This document shows, piece by piece, positions 39,701 through 50,900 of a DNA stretch of 64,000 nucleotides (its first letter is position 1; each line of letters begins with the position of its first letter). The translations under genes and the position numbers were made by a program. Below the pieces are notes generated by a model, which made no database searches, was not told where the DNA came from, and was given only the letters and a program-made list of their open reading frames with translations. The stretch lies in assembly GCF_030463565.1 (NCBI RefSeq), contig NC_134676.1:1118501-1182500 (forward strand). Direction: 5' to 3'. Origin of the DNA: Pelecanus crispus (Eukaryota; Chordata; Aves; Pelecaniformes; Pelecanidae).

Positions 39701-41416
39701 TGCCTCGTGTAGGCTCCGCTTGGGAGCAAACGTCCCGGGCTAGCTAAATCCCGGGGGGAAATACCCGGTGGAACTTGCACCGCTGCTTTCGCGGGCATGG
39801 TGCGTTTGTAGCTGTAGCATTCAAAGTACGTTGCACGTACAAGGAATGTCAGAAGTAAGAAAATGAGAGGAGACTTTCGATGTCCGAAGGGTCAACAGCT
39901 TGGTCTGCAGCAAACTCCACTTGTTTGAAAAATTTACACTTTTTTTTTTCTTTAACAGCCAGTTTGTAACTGGATTCAAAAGAGTATTTTTAAGATATGC
40001 CAATAAAGTACCTAGGTACTGACTCAAATATCGGCACTTTCCATAGAATAAAATTCACTTGTGTTAGAGAACATGAGTATTTATCACTGAATTTAATTCC
40101 TAGCCTGGTTTGGCATGAACTCAAGGGCATTCTGTGCATCTTAACTACTCACCTCTAGGTTTCTTAAAGATTTGACTCTGTGATACCAAATCTATCTTTT
40201 CCTGTGGCTGAAACTTTGAAGGGTCTTTTCTACTTAGGTATTTCTTAATAAAGTGTTGTCCTTCATGCCATGCGTTTCTGCATGCACTGGAAATACAGTG
40301 GCTTGTTCTATGTGTAATTCTCAAAACAGGTATTTCTTTTAAAGTTCAGGAGAGCATCCCCCTGCTTGATGCAGCATGTTCCAAAGGTGGTTCAGAACAC
40401 GTGAACATGTGTAATTTCTTTTTTCCTGTAGCCTTTAGTGACAGACTGGTTGTCTTGATATTGAATCTCCAATAAGGTTCCCTTGAAGAATGGCACGACA
40501 TGAAAAGGTTGAATGATGGAATGAGGTTTCTTCTTTAGCGGTGAATGGGAGAAGATTGACGTTGTGTAAAGGACGCTGCGGATGCACTGTTGCTCCCCTG
40601 CTCTTCCTCACTGCCACGCTCAAGGCTCAGCGTGCTTTGTACCTGAAACAAAACAAAGTACGCAAAGTTTTCGTTAAAAGACAAAAATGCACGTACAGAG
40701 CCACGCCTGGCGCAAGGTGGATTGAAGCTGGCTGCGTAACGAAGCATTTTGCTGCAGTGGTCTGATACCGAGCCCTCCAGATCTTTCCGTGCTTTATCCT
40801 TAGGTATTTTTCCTGCGCTGCTCTCCGTTACCTGGGGCTTGCTCTCCGGCTGAGCTCCGAGTCGCCTGCGGAGCACTGTGCGGGGCCAGTTTTACCACCC
40901 TCTTTCCCGGGAGCTTCTCCGTGAACGTGCGCAGGAGGCTGTGAGTCTGTTCCAGCTGCTAATGGATTTTTTTTTAAAAGTCCTTAACAGGTTTTACTGA
41001 TGTCACAATGCCAGTTTTTATCAAAAAGCTGAGCAGGATAGAAGACGTAAATACCTAAATTACCTTTCCCAGTACGGAATCTTGCTAAAAAATGTGTATA
41101 TAAATTAGTTTGCATGATAAGGTCTTGTTTTTTTATAAAGCTGTGTTGACTGCCATTAACTATACTGCTGCCTCTTGATTATCTTTTGATAATCTTCAAA
41201 CTTCCACTGTTTTGAGGGTTGGGTTTTTGTATCGGGACTGATGTTAAAGCAATCCCTACTTAATTGGCCTTGAATATTGGCAGAATTTTGAAAGTTTTTC
41301 ACTTACTGATTTTTCTTCATCCAAATGCAGGGTATTCCTGAAACAAACCTAGTGAGGGTGCACAGATAATGCACCGCAGCGCTCTTAATTTATGTGTTGA
41401 TGAAATGTTGCTTGAA
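36701..41416. other. Intergenic, nothing recognised
   Basis: Sequence downstream of TXNL1. AT-rich to about 38.1 kb, then mixed. No mobile element, RNA gene or coding exon was recognised. The longest frame (38,043-38,426, 127 codons) has no domain. Confidence 0.6.
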
Positions 41417-42150
41417 CGCAACTACCAACAGCGTCCTGGCTCGTGTCAGGAATAGTGTGGCCAGCAGGAGCAGGGCAGGGATCGTGCCCCTGTGCTCGGC
41501 GCTGGGGAGGCCGCACCTGGAATGCTGTGTCCAGTTTTGGGCCCCTCGGCACAAGGAGGGCATCGGGGTGCTGGAGCGTGTCCAGAGAAGGGCAGCGGAG
41601 CTGGGGCAGGGTCTGGAGCACAGGGCTGGTGGGGAGCGGCTGAGGGAGCTGGGGGTGTTCAGCCTGGAGAAGAGGAGGCTGAGGGGAGACCTGATCGCGC
41701 TCTACAGCTGCCTGAAAGGAGGGGGCAGGGAGGGGGGGTCGGGCTCTGCTCCCAAGGAACAGTGATAGGACAAGAGGAGCTGCACCAGGGGAGGTTTAGG
41801 TTGGATATTGGGAGAAATTTCTTGACGGAAAGGGTGGTCAGGCATTGGACCAGGCTGCCCAGAGAGGTGGTGGAGTCCCCAGCCCTGGAGGGGTTCAAAA
41901 AACGGGCAGAGGTGGCCGTTGGGGGCCATGGTTTAGTGGGCATGGTGGTGTTGGGTTGATGGTTGGGCTGATGATCTTGGAGGGCCTTTCCAACCTTAGT
42001 GCTTCCTGGTTTTACTTTCATTAAAAAATAGTCCAGCCACCAAGGCAGAAAACATGAAATTGCTACTCTGCCCTTAACTGGTTTAGTGTGGACTTGGCAG
42101 CGTAGGTTGATGGTTGGGCTGGGGGATCTTGAGGGTCTCTTCCAGCCCGA
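41417..42150 (+). mobile_element. CR1 fragment with two successive 3' tails (copy A), plus strand
   Basis: ORF2 C-terminal sequence begins near 41,417 ([18 protein letters not shown]) and runs through [22 protein letters not shown]1 tail follows (GGTTGGGCTGATGATCTTGG to about 42,005), then a spacer at about 42,007-42,073. A second CR1 tail (TTAACTGGTTTAGTGTGGAC to about 42,150) closes it. The ORF2 frame is broken near 41,765. Copy B at 54.9 kb has the same tail-spacer-tail order. Confidence 0.88.
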
Positions 42151-42404
42151 GCCATTGGACGGGTCTCGTGTCCGTGGCTGGCGTCACTGAGATCCTGTTC
42201 ATGCCCGAGTCTGGGTGGACGCTGGTTTTCTAAGTTTAAGTGGCTACAGCTTTCTTATAATGTGTAATGTATACATAATATGCATCATATAAAATGGCTG
42301 GTCTTATTTAAACATTTAAAGAAACTTTTTTTTTTTTCTTATGGGAAATGCGTTGGCAGACGCGGACGATGCCCCGCCCGGCCCCGGCGCCATCCCGCCC
42401 GCCG

Positions 42405-42420
42405 CCAGCAGGTGGCGCTG
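42405..42420 (+). promoter_or_regulatory. CTCF-like core motif, forward
   Basis: CCAGCAGGTGGCGCTG fits the CTCF core CCASYAGRKGGCGC at every position as I know the consensus. It sits in a roughly 110-bp CpG-rich block immediately left of the minisatellite. Occupancy cannot be judged from sequence. Confidence 0.7.
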
Positions 42421-42459
42421 CCGGCCCGGCGGAGCACGCGCGGCGGGAGGGGCGGGGGG

Positions 42460-43455
42460 GCCAAACCCGGGGGTCCCCAACCCGGGGGTCCCCAACCCGC
42501 GGGGCTGCAGGGGTCCCAAACCTGGGTGTCCCAAACCCCGCGGGGCCCAAACCTGGGTGTGCCAAACCCCGGGGGACTGCGGGGTCCCCAAACGCGGGGG
42601 GCCCCAAACGCGGGGGACCCAAACCTGGGTGTGCCAAACCCCGGGGGGCTGCAGGGGTCCCCAAACCCGGTGGGCTGCAGGGGTCCCAAACCCGGGGGTC
42701 CCCAAACCCGGGGGGCTATGAGAGTCCCAAACCCCAGTGTTCCAACCCCGGGGGGCTGTGGGTGTCCCAAACCTGGGTGTCCCAAACCCGGGGGGCTGCA
42801 GGGGTCCCCAAACCCCGGGGGGCCCAAACCCTGGGGGGCTGCGGGGGTCCCCAAACCCGGGGGGCTGCAGTGGTCCCAAACCTGGGGGTCCCCAAACCCA
42901 GGGGGCTGCGGGGGTCCCAAACCCCAGTGTTCCAACCCCGGGGGGCTGCGGGGGTCCCCAAACCCGGGGGGCTGCAGGTGTCCCAAACCTGGGTGTCCCA
43001 AACCCCGGGGGGCCCAAACCTGGGTGTCCCAAACCCTGGGGGGCTGCGGGGGTCCCCAAACCCGGGGGGCTGCAGGGGTCCCAAACCCTGGTGTCCCCAA
43101 ACCCAGGGGGCTACGGGAGTCCCAAACCCCGGTTTTCCAAGCCCGGGGGGCTGCAGGTGTCCCAAACCTGGGGGTCCCAAACATGGGGGGCTGCGAGGGT
43201 CCCAAACCTGGGGATCCCCAAACCCAGGGGGCTGCGGGTGTCCCAAACCTGGGTGTCCCAAGCCCCGGGGGGCTGCACGGGTCCCAAACCCGGGGGGTTG
43301 CACGGGTCCCAAACCCGGGGGGTTGCACGGGTCCCAAACCCGGGGTCCCAAATCCAGGGGGCTGCGAGGGTCCCAAACCCCGGTGTCCCAAACATGGGGG
43401 GCTGCGAGGGTCCCAAACCCGGGTGTCCCAAACCTGAGGGGCTGCGGGTGTCCCC
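42460..43455. repeat. GC-rich minisatellite, about 1 kb
   Basis: About 42 copies of a TCCCAAACCYGGG-type core are joined by three linker types: a long one with GGGGCTGCRGGGGTCC, a short GGTGTCC, and a very short GGGGCC. Copies vary by substitutions, so the array is higher-order and not uniform. Runs of 4-6 G occur on the plus strand with C runs alternating, giving potential for quadruplex and hairpin structures. The absence of stop codons produces open frames up to 441 codons (plus) and 407 codons (minus). These repeat-encoded P/G/K/N-rich or P/G/W/F-rich frames are not genes. Confidence 0.95.
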
Positions 43456-44372
43456 GCCAGCTGGGGGCATGGCAGGGCGGGGGGGATAAGTGTGGGCATG
43501 AACAAGTCGGGGAGAAGGACGTTCCCCGTTATTTTTTTGTTCCAAATGGGCAAAGAAGCCAAAGAATTCCTGAGGCACTCCGTGGAGCGAGGGGAGGGCG
43601 CGCGCTTTGCGGGGCGCAGGCCGGTCTTGGGGCGCTGGAGCTGGGGAGAGGGGTGGGTGACGGCACCCGATAGCGGCTGGGGAGCACGGAGCCTTTCCTG
43701 CCCCGGTCGAGGGCCGTTGCCACAGGGAAACAGGAATGTTGCGAAGGCGTTAGCAACCCGGTGTCGCGTGGTGCAGTGGACAACAACAGAGGAAAAGGGA
43801 AGAACAAACTGCTGCCAGTTAAACGTTATGCTCGGGCAAAAGGCAGAAGAACCCGTCTGCGGTCAGGCGAGTGACTTCAAGTGACATTCTAACGTGCACC
43901 CCCCCAGTTTGGCAGGGGGAGAGGGGGAAACCCAAAGCTGTGGCCTCGCTGTGTCCGGGTTCCCCTGCTTTTGTATTTGGAGCAGAAGCTGAAAGCGTTC
44001 CGCTTGGAGAGGGATGGCCGGGGCCGCCGTGAGATGGCTGGTTCCAGAGGGCAGCGCGGGGCTCGCCTAGCTCCTGGTGAGCAGTCTGTTTGCATACCTA
44101 ATTAAAAAAAAAAACAACAAACCAACTTCATGGCGGTTACGGTAAACAGTAATAAGTAGTTTACGCAAGCTGATCAAATGAAAACAAAAAAGTTCAAGCC
44201 CCTCCAAATTAGCACTCGTTCTCCAATAGGGAATGTGCGCGGTGCAGCGCTGCTGCGTCGAGCAGGGGCTGGGGCAGGTCGGGGCACCCACCCCTTCGTC
44301 AGCCGTGCGCCTGATGTCAACCGCGCTCCTCTGCGCGTCCGGTTGCAACAGCAGCGTGTTGCAAAGGTTTGG
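43456..44372. other. Intergenic, nothing recognised
   Basis: GC-rich at first and then mixed sequence between the minisatellite and the solo LTR. No gene or repeat family was recognised. Confidence 0.6.
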
Positions 44373-44377
44373 GTGAC

Positions 44378-44928
44378 TGTCGTGGTCTAGATCCAGGCAG
44401 CGGCTCAGCACCACGCAGCCATCGCTCACTGCCCTGCCCCGATGGGATGGGGAGAGAATCAGAGGAGTGAGAGTGAGAAACACTCCTGGGGGGAGATAAG
44501 AACAGTTTAATAATTGAAATAAAGTAAAATAGCAATGATAATAGTAACAGTATAATAATGATAATATCCAGGGAAGGGATGCCCAATGCAATTGCTCCCC
44601 ACCCGCCGACCGATGCCCAGCCAGTTCCCAGCAGCGATCGCTGCTCCCCGGCCAACCCCCCCAGTTTCCATACTGCCCATGACGCCGTATGGTATGGAAT
44701 GGCCCTTGGGGCAGTTGGGGTCAGCTCTCCTGGCTGTGCCCCCTCCCAGCTCCTTGTGCCCCTGGCAGAGCAGGGGAAGCTGAAAAGTCCTTGCCTGGCA
44801 TAAGCAGCACTGAGCAACAACCAAACCATCCGTGTGTTATCAACATTCTTCTCCTACTAAATCCAAACCACAGCACTGTGCCTGCTGCTAGGAAGAAAAT
44901 TAACTCTGTCCCAGCCGAAACCAGGACA
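44378..44928 (-). mobile_element. Solo LTR, ERVL-like, minus strand, with 5-bp target duplication
   Basis: The 551-bp block has inverted TG...CA ends (plus strand TGTCGTGG ... CCAGGACA) and is flanked by the perfect direct repeat GTGAC (44,373-44,377 and 44,929-44,933). On the minus strand it starts TGTCCTGGTTTCGGCTGGGA, resembling the ERVL-type LTRs widespread in bird genomes. The R/U5-like part carries a TTTATTTC/ATTAAACTG region. No internal retroviral genes adjoin it, so it is a solo LTR left by recombination. A 5-bp duplication agrees with the ERVL class. Confidence 0.92.
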
Positions 44929-44933
44929 GTGAC

Positions 44934-47308
44934 TAATTTAAGTCCAGTCGATTACGTTACCTTAAAATACATCATGTGAATCTTGCACGTTTTGACGCTT
45001 GGCGAGTGTGAGATTTGCTGTGCGATTTCTCTCTCCTTGTGTTGAGTTTTGCACTGGTTTGTTGTTTCCTTTCCCCACCGCCTCCTGCGGTCCGATGTGA
45101 CCGCTTTAAAAAACAACAACCACCACCAAAAAAAGGCCCCCAAGCCATCCCCTAAGGTGGGACTGCATGCGGGCGATGCTGCTGGGGCCCTGAGAAGCTG
45201 ATCCAAACAAAGCTCCGGACAAGCGCGCTGCGTCGCGCCTTGCGCTGCGCTGCTGCCTGAAGCCCGGCGCCGATCATCGGCGTGCCAGTGCTCACGGAGA
45301 GATTCTGCTTGCTGGCGCTTTACTGGAAACATTAATCTTGTGTTCTTATGCCAGAACCTGAAATTGGTGGTCTGCCAGATGTTTGCCAGAGCGATTTTTC
45401 CCTGATAAACCGCATTCTATCTTTTGTCATTAGTTTTCAGAGTGCTGCGGAATGTGGAGGGCTGGAGAAAAAGAAGGCGAATTCGGCAGCGGAGGCTTTC
45501 GGCCGTGTTTAATTTAGGAGGAACCCGAGCTTTAATCCAACAGAAGCGATCGCAGCTCGTCCTTCCCGTGGTGCCCGCTTGTACGGCTTGAGAAACGTGC
45601 CCCGAAGTTCAGCGGGTGCCTCCTGCCGCGCGTCTGCAGCCCTCTGCGTGCGCGGGCGCGCAGGCGGGCGTCGGGAGCCCTCGCTTCTGTTGCCCATCGG
45701 GTACTCCTTCTCGGTGGCAACGGGGTTATTTAGCGAGACTTGATCATTGTTTAATTAGCCTGTGATTAACTTAAGGATATTGCTCGCAACGGATGCGAGC
45801 GCTGCGGGGGTGTGCGCGCATGTATTTGTGCAAAGGCAAGCACGTACGCAACCAGCTCCGCAAAAATTCCCTCAATCAAGAAATTACGCTGTTTAAGATT
45901 AAATTTGTAAAACTCGGTCTAGACCATACACGATTATGGAAGGTGCTCGTTACAGGAGTTTAAAATGTCGAGCGTAGTCCTACGTCGGATACGAACGGTG
46001 CCGAGGAATCTGCAGCTGTCTGTACTGGATGTGAGTAGAACCAGTCCTTGGAGAGTGGGAAATGGCAGGAACTGCCTCTAACTATTGTAATCTACGAGAT
46101 TATCCCATTAATCATATTTGTCTCCGGGAGTACCTTAGTTCTAGCTCTAAGTGTTGTTTTTCCCTTGGTGCGTCACATGCGAAAAAGCCTCTAATTGAAA
46201 ACAATGCGGAGAGAAAATCGAAACGCTCGGAAATGTGCGCTGAGCTCTAGCCGCTGATGGGAGCGGAATGGACGGCGCACGCAGACAGCGCGCCGGTGGC
46301 AGCGCCAGCGTCCTGCCGCACCTGTAAAACGCTGGTTTTCATTGCGAATATTGCCGGCGTTCTCGGTGTACGGAAGGAGCCGACGCTGCTGTTCCGGCAG
46401 AAAAAGGACCCCGTTTGGGAGGGGGTGATGGCAGAGGTGTTTCCTTCAGGGCCTGCGTTCTGCGCAGGGGTGAAGGCAGTGGGAGAGGCAGGTAAATCTG
46501 CGGAAGTCCTCAAAACTACAGCACCGTGAGAGCCAGAATTGCTGCCGGGGAATGAACAGCGAATAGCCCCGGCTCTGCTACCACGGCATTTCCTTTCAGC
46601 TGTGCTGTAGCAGCTACATTTATCCTGGAAATTTCCTCTCCGTTCGGAGAGGTGAAAAGGGGAGGAAATTATATGTATCTGGTTAAAAGGTTAACTTGTA
46701 TGATTTTGCACATCTGTGTTGTTTTAAATTAATTCACCTAAATTTCAGAGGTATCTGAACTGTGCGTCTGCATTAGGCACTCTGGCAGATCGTCTAACCG
46801 GTTTTTATCATTCAGATCAGAGTGAACCCACATTTAGGTGGATTATCCAAAACCTGGCTGCTGCTGCAGGACCTCCGGTGAGGGCAGGAACTTTCCTTTT
46901 GTCCCCATACCCGCACGCGTCGCCGTGAAGCGCAGCTCTGCCGATCCCCTCCGGCCCGCCTGTCGTCTTTTGTTTGCAGTCTGCGCCTCTGCTTCGAACG
47001 GACCCCGCAAGACCGGCAGCTCGATCCCGGCGTGCCCCTGCGAAGGGCGACCGCCTGCGCGGCCGGCATCTCCTGCCCAGCCCTCCGCGCTCCGCGGGCT
47101 CCGTGGCAGCAGGAGCGCTCTGGGGTACGTAGGTAGCTTGCCCTCTGCCCTGGTACCGGGGCGGGGAAGGTCTTCCCAGGTTCACGGCAACGCCCGGACG
47201 CTGGTGGGTCCAAGGGATGCTGCTGGGGTTGGCGTTGTCATTGCGTCGGAGAAAGGAAAGTTGTTCCTTGCCTTGGCCAAGCAGGAAAACTCTCTGTTGC
47301 GGTACTGA
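44934..47308. other. Intergenic, nothing recognised
   Basis: Mixed composition with CpG-rich patches near 45.2-45.7, 46.25-46.5 and 46.9-47.2 kb. Short open frames in the patches lack family features. The patches could be small CpG islands, but no adjacent exon was identified. Confidence 0.5.
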
Positions 47309-47487
47309 TAGAATCATAGAATCGTTTAGGTTGGAAAAGCCCTTTAAGATCATCCAGTCCAACCATTAACCTACACTGCCAAGTCTACTCTAAACCAATC
47401 AAGCGTAGACCAGACTGAACCATGTCCCCAGGTGCCACCTCTGCCCGTTTTTTGAAGACTTCCAGGGATGGGGACTCCCCCACCTGA
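47309..47487 (-). mobile_element. CR1 3' tail, short copy, minus strand
   Basis: The block from AGAATCATAGAATCGTTTAG through GGACTCCCCCACCT is the 3' end of the same CR1 family as the 57.6 and 60.9 kb copies. It is truncated to about 180 bp. Confidence 0.92.
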
Positions 47488-47690
47488 GTTGCGGCTCCCA
47501 GCGTTCAAACACGGAGTTGGAGGTACTCCCTGGGAAGCAACAGGTTGGTAAACAACGGGTAAGGCTTAAAAACCGCACGCTCTGTTGCGTTTGGCCCCGT
47601 CTCTTCAGGCAGAACGAGCGTCTATTTCTGAATCTTTGGGCCATCAGCAGACGTCAGAGGTGACTTGGTGTGGGGAGCTGGGGCAACATG

Positions 47691-47912
47691 CGCCCGCAAA
47701 GGGCCACCAAGTGCCAGGCTGTCTGCAGCTGCGAGCGGCTAACGTGCGCCCGCAAAGGGCCACCAAGCACCAGGCTCTCTGCAGCTGCGAGCGGCTAACG
47801 TGCGCCCACAAAGGGCCACCAAGCGCCAGGCTCTCTGCAGCTGCGAGCGGCTAACGTGTGCCTGCAAAGGGCCACCAAGCGCCAGGCTCTCTGCAGCTCC
47901 TGGCCTCTGCTG
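47691..47912. repeat. 56-bp tandem repeat, 4 copies
   Basis: Units begin CGCCCGCAAAGGGCCACCAA at 47,691, 47,747, 47,803 and 47,859, with a few substitutions; the last copy decays after CTCTGCAGCT. The period is not a multiple of three, so the array does not encode a simple peptide repeat. Confidence 0.95.
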
Positions 47913-50900
47913 CTGCGGCCTGCGGAGGTAAGGTTGAAAAACCAGAGGGACAGAGGCTGTTCCGATGCACTCGGGCTGCTGCTCCTGCAGAACCTTCTGT
48001 CTCTGGTCAGGGCGCTCCAAACTCCATCTCTGCAGCCCCTGCCCTAATCCACTCTTAGCCACCGTCATAGATGCTTCAGCAAAGTTCATATTTCATTAGA
48101 AAACTCACAAGCCTTCCAAAAGCTGAGGATTAATTCCACAGGCTGCAACTTTCCCTCCTCCCTGCTCCCCATGAGCTGTCCGCATCCTCCAGCTATCCCC
48201 CGCCTGCGCGTGCTGCCCGTGCGGTTTTGTTACGGGATTTCTCTCCCCTGCAGCTCCTCCCGTGCCCAGGCTAGCAGAAGAAAAGCAAACCCGCCTTCCC
48301 GTCAGCTGCAGCGCTGCCGGCCGTGGAGCACACGGGGCTTGGCGGATGCCGTGTCGGTGCCAGCCTCTCCTCCTGCGAAAGGACCTGCCTGTCCGGACGC
48401 CTAGCTCCCGATGGATCCCGTCCCGGCGGCTGGCTGCAGCACGCCCGTACGCTAGCAGCGCGTTGTTCACCCAGCTCATCCCAGTGGCCCGTCGGGCCAC
48501 GTCTGAGCAGGATTCCAGACAAAGCGTGCCCAGCGGGGCTGGGCAGGTGCCTGTGTCACCGTGTTAGGTCATCGGTGCGTTCTTGGCTAAATCCGGCCAA
48601 AAAACCCCCAAACGCCACAAATCCCTATCTCTACTGTCGCTTTCCGTTCCCAAGCCCAAGTTCTTCTACCATAAGTCAGCTTGCTTTTCCTCAAAATTAG
48701 CAAAATGAAAATTAACTTGATGCGCGTGCGTGAGTCTGCGAAGAGCAAAGTACTTGCGTGGTGCTGATACACGAGCCAAAACACAACGCTTATTGACAAA
48801 AGCTTCTGAGCGCAGAGTTCTGCTGAAACGACGACCCTGCGGCTGTCAGGGACCATATGGGGACCTTTATGGGTGAGCTCAGGACCTCAGGTCACAGCCA
48901 GGAACAAGCAAGAGCTGGCAGCAGTCGTGGTGCAACCTTGGTAATGTGCTCACGTAAGTGTGAAAGTCACGCATGTGTGCACACGTGTATATACGCACAC
49001 ATCTATATAAATGTTTATGTGTGTGTGTAATATATGTATAAAAATAAAAACCCCTATGGTCAAATTACAGAAACATTTAAAAATCATAAATAAAGCCAAA
49101 TGCATTCAATATCAACATGAGTTGATAATTGTTATCAGGCACCGATAATCGCAGTTAAGCGTTATTTTTTGGACGCTGTGGCTCAGGGCTGCATCAGTTC
49201 TGACTTCTGCCCCAGCAAGAGGTCTGCTTCATCTTGAGATTCGTGACAAAATACACAGAACGAGCAGGGAAAAGCAAGTGTCTTGAAGCGGAGTCGCATC
49301 CTTTTGGGTCTGTCTTGGAGATGCGAATTTGAGTGCAGATGATCCTGGTACCTTGTGTGTGGTTTTTTTTTTTTTTTCTCAGAACTGTCCAGCTGGAAAG
49401 CCTTCAGCGATTCAGGAGGCGGCCTTGGCCATAACACCTTCGGCCATAACACCTTCAGTGCCAAACGGGAGGAACGTGGACCCCTTTCCAGGTGTGGGTA
49501 CGTCCAAGTACGCAGTTAAGGCCAGCGTATGTCTTTTATCTTGGCGTGTGAATGTGTCTCGTCTTATTTTTCACTCTTTCCCTTTGCTCCAGGTTTTCTG
49601 CGTCCTTGGTTCTGGGAGCGTTATGTGGGAAAGGTGCTGAAGGGGCTTGCGCTAGGGCGTAAGGTGATGCTCGCCTACCTGCGGAGCCGGCCGCAGCTGG
49701 GGCCCTGCAGGTGAGCTCCTGCTTACTCTGGGTTTAACCTGAGCGCCCGCACGCGTGTGTACAGGGGCACTTCGAAGAGCAGCAGGGTCAGTTTTGCATT
49801 CCTCATAGAACCCCCTTTTTTATCTCTTGCTCAAGGCGCTCCGTTTCCCCACGGGCAGAACGGGAAGCTCTGCCTGTGGCTGCTCTGCAGCCCCTCCTTG
49901 TCCGAGTCCCGGGGTCTCGCTTCCTTACTCGGAGGATCCGAAAGGATCTGGTGGGGCCAGAGCAGGGCTATCACAGAGGCGACCAAGGCCTCTTTTGTTC
50001 AGATACAAAACCTGCTCTGCTTCCCTTGCGCTTGCCGTTCAGCGGAGGTCTGGCGGGTTTGGCGCTCAGGTGGAAGGACCGGCCGGTGTTCATCCCGTAG
50101 ACGTTGCGTGAGCTGCCGGGGTCGGTAGGTCTGGAAGGGATGGGGCCGATGCATGGATCAGCTCTTTGTTTCTCGACAGTCCAGCCCAACTAGCAGAGTA
50201 GGCTGCCTGCGGTAACCAGGTTTTGGCAGCGGGAGTGTGGATTCCCTCAGCAGAGGAGAGAGTCATGGTCTTGGCTTGCTCTGCTAAGTGTTACCATATT
50301 TCTTCCAACTTCCATTTCCTCTGGGCTGAGTTTCAGCTCAGCTTTCTTCCTCCAGATGCTCGTATCTCACAGACATCTCGTTACTTGTGATGAAGCTCGT
50401 TGAGCCAGATGAGAAGACGGTGTGTATTCAAACACCCATGTCAACTTGGTGGCACTGGAGATTTAGTCCCAGATCTTGAGAAAGAGGAGGAGCAGGGGAT
50501 TGCAGCGCTTCACACGTCTCTGGACAGTAAAAATCACCTTCTGTTCCCCGCAGTCTGTCAAAAGGAAAGCGAACCGATAGTGAACCATCCCCTTCAGCTG
50601 TGCCTGATGTGGGAATAGGCAATATGCACGGTGTTGAAAAGCCCAGGTCAGGTCCCGTTTAGCTGGGAGCTGCCTGTCCTCAGCCGCGAGTCGCTGATGG
50701 GTTCAGCAAACACAACTAAAGGATCCTTCACCTCTTGGCGTGAGCAGCGTGGCGTGCAAGTGGGGTATGCTAGGAATACTATTATAAATATTATTAATCA
50801 TTAATGAAAAACATTATAAATATAATATACGTAGGAATAATATTATAGAATATTAGTGCCAAGCGCTGAGATCTGCATGTCCTGGTTAGGTGCCCAGTTC

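Noticed and set aside
42339..43562. 407-codon minus-strand frame rich in GFGTP-like repeats
   Set aside because: It is the same minisatellite artefact, with no domain and no gene structure around it.
42348..43673. 441-codon plus-strand frame, with overlapping frames of 385 and 250 codons
   Set aside because: It is the minisatellite read in frame. The peptide is a low-complexity P/G/K/N repeat and the minus strand is equally open.
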